This document shows positions 19,453 to 28,450 of a stretch of DNA of 51,243 bases, one piece after another. Source of the DNA: Bacteroidales bacterium (GTDB taxonomy: Bacteria > Bacteroidota > Bacteroidia > Bacteroidales > PUMT01); assembly GCA_007132225.1 (NCBI GenBank), contig SLPB01000139.1, forward strand, positions 1-51,243, written 5' to 3'. A model generated the notes under the pieces. That model ran no database searches. It saw only the letters and a program-made list of their open reading frames with translations, and had not been told where the DNA came from. The position numbers were made by a program, and so were the translations under genes. The number at the start of each line of letters is the position of its first letter. The first letter of the stretch is position 1.

Positions 19453-19532
19453 TTTTCCCTGTTAGTTTGTGAGTTATAAATAACCGATTGAAAGCAGTCC
19501 CGTTAAATTCCTTTTAACGGATACAGGGAAAA
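19453..19532. repeat. Two nested inverted repeats upstream of the PHP gene
   Basis: TTTTCCCTGT (19453-19462) pairs exactly with ACAGGGAAAA (19523-19532). Inside it CCGTTAAA (19500-19507) pairs with TTTAACGG (19513-19520). On the minus strand this would fold in the leader of the PHP gene, whose ATG is at 19424. No known riboswitch class was recognised. Confidence 0.55.
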
Positions 19533-19571
19533 TACAACAGGTAAGTATATAAAAAATAACTGATTATACCA

Positions 19572-19610
19572 GAAGAAGGGGGAATTTATTTTAACTTATT
19601 CCCCCTCTTC
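19572..19610 (-). terminator. Hairpin just after lysA, possible terminator
   Basis: GAAGAAGGGGGAAT (19572-19585) pairs with ATTCCCCCTCTTC (19598-19610) with one bulged base. It lies directly after the lysA stop. A good T-run is lacking, so it may act as a transcript-end stabiliser rather than a full terminator. Confidence 0.45.
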
Positions 19611-19612
19611 CT

Positions 19613-20806
19613 TCAAAGGTTTGCAGATTGCATGGATTGAATTGCCTCATACTCTTCTGCCTTTAAAATATTACCTTCTGACATGAAAAGTGATGCAGGT
19701 TTATCCCTGAGGTTGAAATTAAGGGTCATCGATTCGGCATAGGCACCGCAGGAAAGTATCTGAAGCAAATCACCGCGGTTTGTTACCGGTAAAATGGCAT
19801 CTTTTGCAAAAATATCACTGGACTCACATACGGGGCCTACAATATCATAGGTTTCCGGATCACCTGATGAGCTGATGTTACTTATTTTATGAACCGCCTG
19901 GTATAATGAGGGCCTCATAAGTTCAGTCATGCCGGCATCGGTTATCACGAACTTTTTTCCGATACCCTGCTTGGTATATATAACCCTGGTAACTATTCTG
20001 CCACATTGTCCGACCAGGCTGCGCCCAAGCTCGAAATGAATCTCAATACCGGCAGGTAAAGTCAGTGTTTCAGAGAATACTTCAAAAAAAGAGGCAAAAT
20101 CAGGTATGGGATTCATTTCAGGATCATTATAATCAATTCCAAGGCCTCCTCCCATATTTAAAATATGTCCTCCGTAACCTGATATATTAAATTCTTTCCA
20201 TATCTGGTTAACCCTTTCACACAATCTCCGGTATGGCTCCAGCGAAGTTATCTGTGAACCTATATGAAAATGCAATCCGATAAAATCCAGGTGTTCAGAA
20301 CCACTGCAGACATCCAGGGCCGCCTGCAGATATGGAAGACTTATACCGAATTTATTTTCGTCCATGCCCGTTGCTATATAGTGATGAGTGGGAGCTTCAA
20401 CAGAAGGGTTGACTCGCAATGCAACCCGTGCAACTTTACCGGAATTCTTAGCAATTTCTTCAATGACCCTGAGCTCTTCCACCGATTCACAATTCAAACA
20501 CAAAATATCCTCATCAAGAGCTACTTGTATTTCTTCGTCTGTTTTACCCACACCTGCGAATACAACTCCCTTCCTGGGAAATCCCAGTTCGATGGACTTA
20601 ATAACTTCGTTTCCGCTTACGCAATCAACACCAATCCCACTGTCTCTGATAATGCCTGAAACTAAAGGATTACTGTTTGCCTTGATAGCATAATGAATTA
20701 CAAATCCGTGCCTGGCGGCTTCTTTCATAGCATATGAAACCGTTTTCTCAAGCAAATTAAGGTCATATAAGTAAAAAGGAGTTCTTATGTTTGTGAAATC
20801 AACCAT
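19613..20806 (-). CDS. lysA: Diaminopimelate decarboxylase
   Basis: A 397-residue PLP enzyme of the alanine racemase/ornithine decarboxylase fold-III family that converts meso-diaminopimelate to lysine. The PLP lysine is in HYAIKANSN (about residue 43). The phosphate-binding GGGLGIDY (about 217), the substrate motif CESSD (about 329) and CGAYAESM are all present. ATG start; its first 22 bases overlap the end of the upstream aspartate kinase gene, so the two are translationally coupled. This marks that kinase as the lysine-branch isozyme. Confidence 0.93.
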   Translation of the reverse strand: MVDFTNIRTPFYLYDLNLLEKTVSYAMKEAARHGFVIHYAIKANSNPLVSGIIRDSGIGVDCVSGNEVIKSIELGFPRKGVVFAGVGKTDEEIQVALDEDILCLNCESVEELRVIEEIAKNSGKVARVALRVNPSVEAPTHHYIATGMDENKFGISLPYLQAALDVCSGSEHLDFIGLHFHIGSQITSLEPYRRLCERVNQIWKEFNISGYGGHILNMGGGLGIDYNDPEMNPIPDFASFFEVFSETLTLPAGIEIHFELGRSLVGQCGRIVTRVIYTKQGIGKKFVITDAGMTELMRPSLYQAVHKISNISSSGDPETYDIVGPVCESSDIFAKDAILPVTNRGDLLQILSCGAYAESMTLNFNLRDKPASLFMSEGNILKAEEYEAIQSMQSANL

Positions 20807-22137
20807 GAATCATTGGTTTTAGACTGATTATCAAATAAAAACCGGTTTAATGAACAAAGAATATCTTTTCTCTCTTCTTCGGGGACCACAATTGTTATAT
20901 TATTTCTGCTGCCTCCAAAAGATATCATCTTAACATTAAAGTGCTTCACAGAATCAAGAATTTTAACTGCACTGTCCTGATGTTGCTCAAGAACATCTCC
21001 AACTACACATACTATAGCCTGCTGGCCTTCAACAGATACAGTTCCGAATTCCTTTAACTCAGCTTCAATCTCCCTGATATAAGTTGAATTGTCAACAGTA
21101 ACGGAAACAGCAACCTCGGAGGTAGTGATAACATCAATGGGGGTTTTGTATTTCTCAAAAATTGCAAATATCCGGTTGAGAAAACCATACGCATTAAGCA
21201 TCCTGTCCGATCTGACCCTTATTACAGATATTCCTTCCTTTGCTGCCACTGCAGTTATCCCTTTTTGTTGTTTCCGGGAACTTATTACAGTTCCCGGAGC
21301 ATCGGGCACCAGGGTATTTTTTAGCTGAATAGGAATGCCATTTGTGCTTGCCGGCCACACACAAGAAGGGTGTAATATTTTTGCACCAAAATATGCAAGC
21401 TCAGCAGCTTCATCGAATGATAACTGCCTTATGGGAAAAGTACCCTCAACAAATCGCGGATCGTTGTTCCTTACCCCGTCTATATCCGTCCAGATCTCTA
21501 TAATCCCGGCATCAATTGCAGCTCCCAGAAGAGTTGCAGTATAATCGCTGCCTCCCCTTTTTAAATTACTTGTGTTTCCGGCATAATCGAGACAAATATA
21601 CCCCTGGGTAAGAAACCTGCCCCCGGGATTGTCACCTAAGATATTATTAAGCCTGGCCCTGATGTCAGCTACGGAAGGTTCATTATCACTTCCCGTCTGC
21701 ATAAAATCAAGAGCATTCAACAAAGTTATCTTAACGCCTGTTGAATTAAGGTAAAATGCAATTATTTCAGATGTTACAATCTCTCCCCGGGCCAGCAACC
21801 AGTTCTCCTCATTAACATTAAAGCTATGGCTGAGCCGGTCCCTTATAACGTTAAAATGATCGTTCACAGATGTGATTAACGATTCGGGCGATCCGGACTT
21901 TTCAAAAAGATCGTAACAGGTTTGCAGGAAAAGGTTCCTTAGGTTTTCAACCTGTTCTTCAGCTTCATTAACTCTTCCCCTTCTCCAATATGCTGCGATA
22001 TCGACTATTTTATTGGTAACACCGCTCATAGCGGAACAAACAACTATACAATCATTGTTTTTTGCTATCAAACCGGCCACATCACTAATTCTTTCCGCAT
22101 TACCGAGAGAGGTCCCTCCGTACTTCATTACTTTCAT
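20785..22137 (-). CDS. lysC: Aspartate kinase (lysine-branch isozyme, inferred)
   Basis: A 450-residue monofunctional aspartate kinase. It has VMKYGGTSLGN at the start, LKRGGSDYTATLLGAA (about residue 190) for aspartate binding, EAAELAYFGAKILHP, and two ACT repeats from about residue 300. Feedback by lysine is usual for this type but cannot be proved from sequence. No lysine riboswitch is visible in the 265-base AT-rich gap upstream. The reading frame runs 22 bases into lysA, a strong sign of a lysC-lysA operon. ATG start. Confidence 0.92.
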   Translation of the reverse strand: MKVMKYGGTSLGNAERISDVAGLIAKNNDCIVVCSAMSGVTNKIVDIAAYWRRGRVNEAEEQVENLRNLFLQTCYDLFEKSGSPESLITSVNDHFNVIRDRLSHSFNVNEENWLLARGEIVTSEIIAFYLNSTGVKITLLNALDFMQTGSDNEPSVADIRARLNNILGDNPGGRFLTQGYICLDYAGNTSNLKRGGSDYTATLLGAAIDAGIIEIWTDIDGVRNNDPRFVEGTFPIRQLSFDEAAELAYFGAKILHPSCVWPASTNGIPIQLKNTLVPDAPGTVISSRKQQKGITAVAAKEGISVIRVRSDRMLNAYGFLNRIFAIFEKYKTPIDVITTSEVAVSVTVDNSTYIREIEAELKEFGTVSVEGQQAIVCVVGDVLEQHQDSAVKILDSVKHFNVKMISFGGSRNNITIVVPEEERKDILCSLNRFLFDNQSKTNDSWLISQT

Positions 22138-22402
22138 TTCACTTTATTTTTGATACAAAGAAAACAAAGTAATAATTCACAGGAAAATTTTCAGGGGATC
22201 TAAACAATTTTATAACCTTGTGTTTAAAATTTAACATCCATCACGGAAATTTTAAATATAAGATTCAAGCGTATTGACAGAATACATGGAATGACCTAAA
22301 GCATGAGAAGAGATCAACAGGATGCTGTAAAATGTAAAATATTCAGAATAATGCCTATTTTTGTTATGTGAATAAGTAATCACTGGTGTTAAAAGTTTCA
22401 CT

Positions 22403-22594
22403 ATGGGAAAAGCAATTGTAAAATTAAATATCGCCACTTACGCATACGAGGAATACGTGGTTCAGGTGCCCTGCGAAGAAGATGATGTGGAAGAGATAAT
22501 AATCGCCAAAGCCTGGAAACTGCTTAAGGAGCAGGAGGGTGGTTCTTTGCCTTACGGACACCGTACAGCTGAAATAATCAAGCGTACAGAATGA
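22403..22594 (+). CDS. Small conserved-looking protein, function unknown
   Basis: A 63-residue acidic protein (VQVPCEEDDVEEIIIAKAWKLLKEQEGGSLPYGHRTAEIIKR) with an ATG start. The composition and the strand-strand-helix pattern look like a real small protein, and it resembles hypothetical proteins I associate with Bacteroidales. A 69-residue frame on the other strand overlaps it but has no such pattern. No function can be given. It stands alone before the TonB-dependent receptor gene. Confidence 0.55.
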   Translation: MGKAIVKLNIATYAYEEYVVQVPCEEDDVEEIIIAKAWKLLKEQEGGSLPYGHRTAEIIKRTE

Positions 22595-22739
22595 TAAGGA
22601 ATTGTAATGACCCGTTAACCGGGTATCTGCCATAAGTTAACTTAACCAACAAAAAAATATCTGCCTTACTTTTGCTCATTTCGGACAATTACCGAAATAT
22701 ACGAACTGTATTAAGCATTCTGAAGGGATGCAATAATTT

Positions 22740-24686
22740 ATGGAGATAAAAAGTGTGAAAATTTATCTGAAGTTTGCTATTATTTATGTCCAGATTATTA
22801 GCATGATTAGCAGCCTTTCAGGCCATGAACCTGATACTCTTTCAATTGAAGAAATCATTATCTCAGGTAAGCAGTCACCTGAGATATATTCAGACCTGGC
22901 AAGGATAGTACATACTATTACTCCCGAGGTTATCCGGAGTATGCCGGTAACCAGCATCCAGGACATACTTGAATATGTTACAGCACTTGACATCAGGCAG
23001 CGGGGGTCCCATGGAGTACAGGCTGATATCAGTATGCGTGGAGGCTCATTCGAGCAGGTTCTCATTCTGCTTAACGGTGTCAGAATTAATAATCCCCAGA
23101 CCGGACATCACAATCTGAATATTCCGGTTAACGCTTCAGACATTCAACGTATTGAAATTCTGGAAGGGCCGGGTTCACGTATTTATGGTCCTAATGCATT
23201 TAGCGGAGCTGTGAATATTATTACCAAAGATCCGGGAGAGAATATTTTTTTAGCTCATGTTAAAGGAGGAGAATACGGATATCTGGATCTCTTTGCCTCA
23301 GGTGGATTTCAAACAGGGTCATTGGGAAACTATATTTCTCTTGGAAACAGTTCTTCCCAGGGCTTTACCGAAAATACCGATTTCAAAACATCAAATGTTT
23401 TTTACCGGGGACTGACTGATACCGGTATAGGGATAATAGATTTCCAGGCAGGTTATTTAAATAAGAGTTATGGTGCAAATAGTTTCTATTCAGCTTTATA
23501 TCCGGAGCAATATGAAAAAATCGAATCGACCTTTACCAATCTGAATTTTAAATCGGGAGGCCGTGTCACATACAGCCAATCAGTTTACTGGAAAAGACTT
23601 CTGGATCGTTTTGAACTTTTCCGTTACGATAAACCATCCTGGTATGATGGGCATAATTTCCATAAGACAGACATATACGGGACTAACGCCGTATTGAATA
23701 TCCCCTATTCGCTGGGCAACATATATCTGGGATCAGAAATAAGGAATGAACTTATTCACAGCTCTGTGCTGGGAGAAAAACTTGAAACCCCAAAAGAGGT
23801 GAATAATCAAAACGGGGCTTTTTATAATTATTATAAAAAACGGGAACAAGTCAATATCACTGCCGGAAGTTCATTAATAAAAGACCGTTTTACTTTCTCA
23901 TCAGGAATATTACTAAGTAAAACAAGCTCTAACAAATGGGGGGTTTATGGTGGTATTGACATGAGCATACGGGTTAACAAAAATATAAACTGGTTTTCTT
24001 CCTGGAATCAATCACTTCGCATACCTTCCTTTACGGAAATGTATTATAGCGGACCCGTACATAAGGGAAATCCTTATTTAATGCCTGAAGAAGCAAATAC
24101 AGCAGAAACAGGATTAAGGCTGCACGGCGGAGATTGGAGCGGTTGCATTGCTGTATTCAGAAGGAAAGGGAAGAATATAATTGACTGGGCAAAAAAGGAT
24201 AATGAACTGATCTGGGAAAGCAGAAATATAACTTTGATTAATACCTACGGATTTGAACTCGAACTTGTATGGGGTAGACCCGAAGGGCTTAAATTTCCTG
24301 TCAAAGAGATCCGCACCGGGTACTCATTTCTGGATATATCAAAGCAAAGCGAAAACTACATTTCGGCTTACGCTCTTGATTATTTGAATCATAAAATTGT
24401 TACCGGTTTAACCATACCTCTTTTTTCTTATGCCGATCTGGTATTAATGACGGTATACCAGGACAGGGCTGGAACCTATACAAACGTTCATTCCGGGGCG
24501 GAGGTTCCCTATACCCCGTTTCTGCTTGTAGATATTGGTTCAACTTTTCAGCTCAGGGAAGGATTACATATTTCACTGGATGTAAGCAACCTTTTTAATA
24601 CCGGATATACAGATATTGGGAACGTACCCCTTCCGGGCAGATGGATAAAAGGAGGCATTAATTTAGGCTTACCGTTTAAGCGCTAA
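22740..24686 (+). CDS. TonB-dependent outer membrane receptor
   Basis: A 648-residue outer membrane transporter. A hydrophobic signal sequence opens it. The TonB-box-like IEEIIISGK (about residues 36-44) is followed by a plug domain (about 50-170) with SIQDILEYVTALDIRQRGSHGVQADISMRG-type pattern, RIEILEGPGSRIYG and GAVNIITK. The rest is a beta barrel with alternating strands ending in a C-terminal PFKR. There is no CarboxypepD-like N-terminal domain, so it is unlike SusC and closer to BtuB/siderophore receptors. The ligand is unknown; no cobalamin riboswitch is visible upstream. It ends before a strong shared terminator. Confidence 0.88.
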   Translation: MEIKSVKIYLKFAIIYVQIISMISSLSGHEPDTLSIEEIIISGKQSPEIYSDLARIVHTITPEVIRSMPVTSIQDILEYVTALDIRQRGSHGVQADISMRGGSFEQVLILLNGVRINNPQTGHHNLNIPVNASDIQRIEILEGPGSRIYGPNAFSGAVNIITKDPGENIFLAHVKGGEYGYLDLFASGGFQTGSLGNYISLGNSSSQGFTENTDFKTSNVFYRGLTDTGIGIIDFQAGYLNKSYGANSFYSALYPEQYEKIESTFTNLNFKSGGRVTYSQSVYWKRLLDRFELFRYDKPSWYDGHNFHKTDIYGTNAVLNIPYSLGNIYLGSEIRNELIHSSVLGEKLETPKEVNNQNGAFYNYYKKREQVNITAGSSLIKDRFTFSSGILLSKTSSNKWGVYGGIDMSIRVNKNINWFSSWNQSLRIPSFTEMYYSGPVHKGNPYLMPEEANTAETGLRLHGGDWSGCIAVFRRKGKNIIDWAKKDNELIWESRNITLINTYGFELELVWGRPEGLKFPVKEIRTGYSFLDISKQSENYISAYALDYLNHKIVTGLTIPLFSYADLVLMTVYQDRAGTYTNVHSGAEVPYTPFLLVDIGSTFQLREGLHISLDVSNLFNTGYTDIGNVPLPGRWIKGGINLGLPFKR

Positions 24687-24753
24687 TTATTTTTCAAACA
24701 GCACCTTTACCAGATAATCTGAGCCTGAAGGTACAGAAATCAAAATTTATTTA

Positions 24754-24802
24754 TCAGCCATAGATAAGCCGGGATTACCTTTCCCGGCTTATCTATGGCT
24801 GA
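24754..24802. terminator. Bidirectional terminator between the receptor gene and hydA
   Basis: A perfect 21-base-pair stem (24754-24774 with 24782-24802, loop of seven) between convergent genes. On the plus strand it is followed by CTGTTTTTCTC; on the minus strand by ATAAATAAATTTTG. It should end the receptor transcript and the hydABC transcript. Confidence 0.88.
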
Positions 24803-24840
24803 CTGTTTTTCTCAAAGTTTTGTTTTTCTTTCTTTCTATA

Positions 24841-26634
24841 TTAATACCTCTTTCTTTCTTTATAATGAGTATGGAGAAGTTCGTGGGATTTATGGCTCAG
24901 GGGTTCACCAAGAAATTCCTTGTAAATTGCCACAACCTCAGGATTTTCATGCGACTTCCTGATCGGCTTTCCGGCGTCTTCCAGGTAGATTGCCTCAGTA
25001 CGTTTTTTCCGTATCTCCATATTTGTAGGAATTGGCTGTCCTCCTCCCCCTATACATCCTCCGGGACATGCCATTATCTCAATAAAATGGTAATCAGCTT
25101 CACCTGACTTTACCTTCTCCATTACATATTTAGCATTGGTAAGGCCGTGTGCAGTTACTGTTTTAAGTTCTGCGCCCTCGAGAAAGCTCCACTCTGGAAC
25201 TGTACCTTCAATCTTAACAGTTACTTCCTTAATACCATTCATTCCTCTTACCGGGGTGATATTCAAATTTTCGAACGGCACCTCGCGTCCGGTAACTATT
25301 TCATATGCAGTACGCAAAGCTGCTTCCATAACACCGCCTGTTGCACCGAAGATAACAGCGGCTCCGGTAGACTCACCCATAATGCTGTCATAATTTTCTT
25401 CCGGAAGAGCATCAAAATCCAGTCCTGCCTGTTTTATCATAATAGCCAGCTCCCGCGTGGTAAGTACATAATCGACATCCTTGTGGCCGCTGCTCCTCAT
25501 CTCAGGCCGGTCAGCCTCAAATTTCTTTGCCGTGCAGGGCATAATGGAAACGGACACAATGTTCTCAGGGTCTATATTCCTTTTCTTTGCATAATAGGTC
25601 TTTGCCAGTGCACCGAACATCTGCTGGGGTGATTTACATGTTGAAAGGTTATCCAGGTATTCCGGGAATGTATGTTCTATGAACTTAATCCAGCCGGGGG
25701 AACAGGAAGTTGCCATTGGCAGTTTAACGGTAGGATCCTTGTCAACCAAAGCCTTTTTAAGTCTGGTAAGCAATTCTGTCCCTTCCTCCATAATTGTCAG
25801 GTCGGCAGAAAAGTCGGTATCAAGAACAGAGTCAAAACCTATTCTTTTCAGAGCTGCCACCATTTTACCGGTAACCACATGTCCGGCTTCCAGTCCAAGA
25901 TCTTCGCCGAGAGCTACTCTTGTTGCAGGAGCTGTTTGTACTACAACATGTTTATTATCTTTGTAAATAGCATCCCAAACCTCATCCACGTAGTTTCGTT
26001 CTATAAGTGAACCTGTCGGGCAGCGGTTAATGCATTGTCCGCAATTGGTGCAAACTACATCGTACATGGAGTTTTCAAAGAAAGTGGAGATCTTCATCTT
26101 ATCTCCTTTATATGCCACACCCAGTGCACTTACATGCTGAAGCTCCTCGCAGGTTCGAACGCAACGCTGACAGCGTATACATTTACTGTCATCCTTTATA
26201 ATGGAGGGCGAGAAATTATCGATTGTATAATTCTTCAGTGGTACCAGGTCAATGAACATGGGTTCGCCGGTATTCTTGTACTCACTTGCAAGGTCCTGCA
26301 GTTCGCACGATTTGTTTTTGTAGCACTGAGTGCAATCGGCGTTATGCTCTGAAAGCAGTAACTCAATAATATTCTTACGGGCAGACCGGACCTTCAGACT
26401 GTTGGTATGAATATCCATGCCATCTGAAACAGGCATTGCACATGAAGCTACCAGGGCACGTGCCCCTGTTACCTCCACCACGCAAACCCTGCAGTTTCCG
26501 GCTACACAAAGGTCCTCATGATAGCACAATGTTGGAATGTGCACATTTATATTCCTGGCTGCATCCAATATGGTTTTACCCTCTTCAACCTTTACATCAA
26601 CACCGTTAATTTTTAAGCTTATATTTTTAGCCAT
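24841..26634 (-). CDS. hydA: NADH-dependent [FeFe] hydrogenase catalytic subunit
   Basis: A 597-residue NuoG-like [FeFe] hydrogenase (HndD/HydA type). Order: plant-type [2Fe-2S] domain (C37, C43, C48, C51 region), HNADCTQCYKNKSC (97-110), two [4Fe-4S] motifs CIRCQRCVRTC (152-162) and CTNCGQCINRC (195-205), then the H-cluster domain. L2 (MPCTAKKFE, C367) and L3 (MACPGGCIGGGGQP) are standard. L1 reads TSCSPGW (309-315), with Ser312 where the usual TSCCPxW has its second Cys. Length matches HndD, without the long C-terminal extension of Thermotoga HydA. ATG start; last gene of the hydC-hydB-hydA operon. HydE/F/G maturases are not in the window. Confidence 0.94.
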   Translation of the reverse strand: MAKNISLKINGVDVKVEEGKTILDAARNINVHIPTLCYHEDLCVAGNCRVCVVEVTGARALVASCAMPVSDGMDIHTNSLKVRSARKNIIELLLSEHNADCTQCYKNKSCELQDLASEYKNTGEPMFIDLVPLKNYTIDNFSPSIIKDDSKCIRCQRCVRTCEELQHVSALGVAYKGDKMKISTFFENSMYDVVCTNCGQCINRCPTGSLIERNYVDEVWDAIYKDNKHVVVQTAPATRVALGEDLGLEAGHVVTGKMVAALKRIGFDSVLDTDFSADLTIMEEGTELLTRLKKALVDKDPTVKLPMATSCSPGWIKFIEHTFPEYLDNLSTCKSPQQMFGALAKTYYAKKRNIDPENIVSVSIMPCTAKKFEADRPEMRSSGHKDVDYVLTTRELAIMIKQAGLDFDALPEENYDSIMGESTGAAVIFGATGGVMEAALRTAYEIVTGREVPFENLNITPVRGMNGIKEVTVKIEGTVPEWSFLEGAELKTVTAHGLTNAKYVMEKVKSGEADYHFIEIMACPGGCIGGGGQPIPTNMEIRKKRTEAIYLEDAGKPIRKSHENPEVVAIYKEFLGEPLSHKSHELLHTHYKERKRY

Positions 26635-26667
26635 CTCTAATCTTTTAATAATTTTATTTGCGATTTA

Positions 26668-27828
26668 TTAATATATCATCTCTTCCCTGAAGTTGTTAAC
26701 AATTGAAGAGAAAGAATTTGCAACCGACTGTCCCAGTCCGCATTTAGAAGCCATCTTCATGGTATCACTCAATTTAAGCAACTGCTCAAGATAAACAGCT
26801 TTCTTCTCTCCTTTTTTTACAGCTTCCACACCCTTCATTAACTGCTGGCAACCAACACGGCAGGGGGTGCATTGTCCGCATGATTCTTCTTCAAAAAACT
26901 CGAGATAATTATGCAAAACATTGTACATGGAACGTGAACTGTTGAATACCTTCATGGATCCCCCGGTTGGTACCCCTTCAAAACCGATAATGGTTTCCTT
27001 GAACTTCTTCCTGGGAACGCAAAAACCGGCAGCCCCGCCAACCTGTACGGCTTTAGTATCGCCGTCACCAAATTCCTCAACAAAATGTTCGAGTGACATG
27101 CCCAGTTCCAGCTCATAAATACCCGCAATAGGTGTATCTCCTGATACGGAAAACACTTTTGACCCCCGGGAATCCGATGTACCCATCTCCTTGAAGCGCA
27201 ATGGTCCGTGCTTGCAAATCATAAATGCATAAACCAGGGTTTCAACATTGTTTATTACAGTCGGCTTATTTTTAAAGCCTGCAACTGTAGGATACGGGGG
27301 CTTATTCCTGGGCTCCCCCCTCTTGCCTTCCATTGATTCAAACAGAGCACTTTCTTCCCCGCAGATATATGCACCGCTACCCATCTGGATAAAAATCTCA
27401 AAATCAATAAGATCCTTGATGTCCCGGTGAAATGTATCCAGAGCTTTTTGTAACTCGGGTAAGAGGTAACGATATTCCCCCCTGAGGTAAATATATCCCT
27501 TTTTGGCTCCTATAACTTTTGCACAAACTGCCATTCCACTAAAAACTTTGCTGGGTACTTTAAAAAGTATCTCCCTGTCCTTGAATGTACCAGGCTCCCC
27601 TTCATCTGCATTGCAAATCACAAAACGTTCGTCAGCAGGCTGTTCGGCGGTGAACTTCCATTTTAGTCCGGTAGGAAATCCGGCCCCTCCCCTTCCTTTC
27701 AGTCCTGACTCCAGGACATCGTTAATAATATCATCATTGGATTTACTAAAGGTCTTTTCCAGCACCTGGCGGCACTCGCAATCCTCATGAAAAATAAGAT
27801 CTATTCTCTTTAATGTGTTAACTGTCAT
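26668..27828 (-). CDS. hydB: [FeFe] hydrogenase NuoF-like subunit, short form
   Basis: A 386-residue flavoprotein with the NuoF core only: FMN motif KGRGGAGFPTGLKW (44-57), NAD motif GSGAYICGEESA, and [4Fe-4S] ligands in EESCGQCTPCR plus CGLG. The N-terminal thioredoxin-like [2Fe-2S] domain and the C-terminal two-cluster ferredoxin domain of the roughly 600-residue bifurcating HydB/HndC proteins are both absent. It moves electrons between NAD(H) and HydA. ATG start, 35 bases after hydC. No stop or frameshift suggests the shortening is a recent truncation. Confidence 0.92.
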   Translation of the reverse strand: MTVNTLKRIDLIFHEDCECRQVLEKTFSKSNDDIINDVLESGLKGRGGAGFPTGLKWKFTAEQPADERFVICNADEGEPGTFKDREILFKVPSKVFSGMAVCAKVIGAKKGYIYLRGEYRYLLPELQKALDTFHRDIKDLIDFEIFIQMGSGAYICGEESALFESMEGKRGEPRNKPPYPTVAGFKNKPTVINNVETLVYAFMICKHGPLRFKEMGTSDSRGSKVFSVSGDTPIAGIYELELGMSLEHFVEEFGDGDTKAVQVGGAAGFCVPRKKFKETIIGFEGVPTGGSMKVFNSSRSMYNVLHNYLEFFEEESCGQCTPCRVGCQQLMKGVEAVKKGEKKAVYLEQLLKLSDTMKMASKCGLGQSVANSFSSIVNNFREEMIY

Positions 27829-27863
27829 AGCGAGATTCTCCTTTATTTAAATATTTTATATTA

Positions 27864-28334
27864 TTATTTGTTTTTGGCATAATCGGTGATAATTTCAATA
27901 GCCTTATCAACCGTCAGTTTAGTGTATGCCTGATCATTAATAAGCATGGCCGGCCCTTCGTGACACCATCCCATACAATTGGTTTCCAACAGGGTAAACT
28001 TATTATTTTGGGTTGTCTCACCTAATTTTATTTTCAGGGAGTCTTCAATTGCCTGAATAATCTGGTTCTTCCCTTTCATATCACAACTGATTGTCCGGCA
28101 TACACGTATTACATATTTACCTCTTGGCTCGGTATCCAGAAAAGTGTAAAATGTAGCAGTACCGTATACCTGTGCGGCAGACAAATCAAGTTCCCGGGCA
28201 ACTTCACTAAGGGCTACATCTGACAAATATCTCTCCTCTTTAACTATGCCTTGCAAAATATGTAAAAGATTTTCTCTCTTTCTGCCATATTTGTCGGCCA
28301 AACTTTTTACTAATTCCTGAACTTCTGGCATCAT
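27864..28334 (-). CDS. hydC: [FeFe] hydrogenase NuoE-like subunit
   Basis: A 156-residue thioredoxin-like [2Fe-2S] protein. All four ligands are present: C79 and C84 (CRTISC) and C120 and C124 (CMGWC), the normal Cx4C...Cx3C pattern of NuoE/HydC. It pairs with HydB to form the NADH-handling module. First gene of the operon; ATG start at 28334 (a second in-frame ATG follows at once). Confidence 0.93.
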   Translation of the reverse strand: MMPEVQELVKSLADKYGRKRENLLHILQGIVKEERYLSDVALSEVARELDLSAAQVYGTATFYTFLDTEPRGKYVIRVCRTISCDMKGKNQIIQAIEDSLKIKLGETTQNNKFTLLETNCMGWCHEGPAMLINDQAYTKLTVDKAIEIITDYAKNK

Positions 28335-28450
28335 TTTTCTTTTTTAATTAGACAATTTCGAAATTTATCTGTTATAAATATATCACTGTTATTTTATTAA
28401 CAATTAATTCCACGACCATTCCATTGATACGATCACTAAATGTATATTAA

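Noticed and set aside
22138-22402. Lysine riboswitch before lysC-lysA
   Set aside because: The gap is AT-rich and shows none of the conserved L-box segments.
22424-22633. 69-residue minus-strand frame opposite the small protein at 22403
   Set aside because: Composition is irregular and the plus-strand product has a protein-like pattern and ATG start.
22595-22739. Cobalamin riboswitch before the TonB-dependent receptor
   Set aside because: The spacer is too short and has no B12-box-like sequence.
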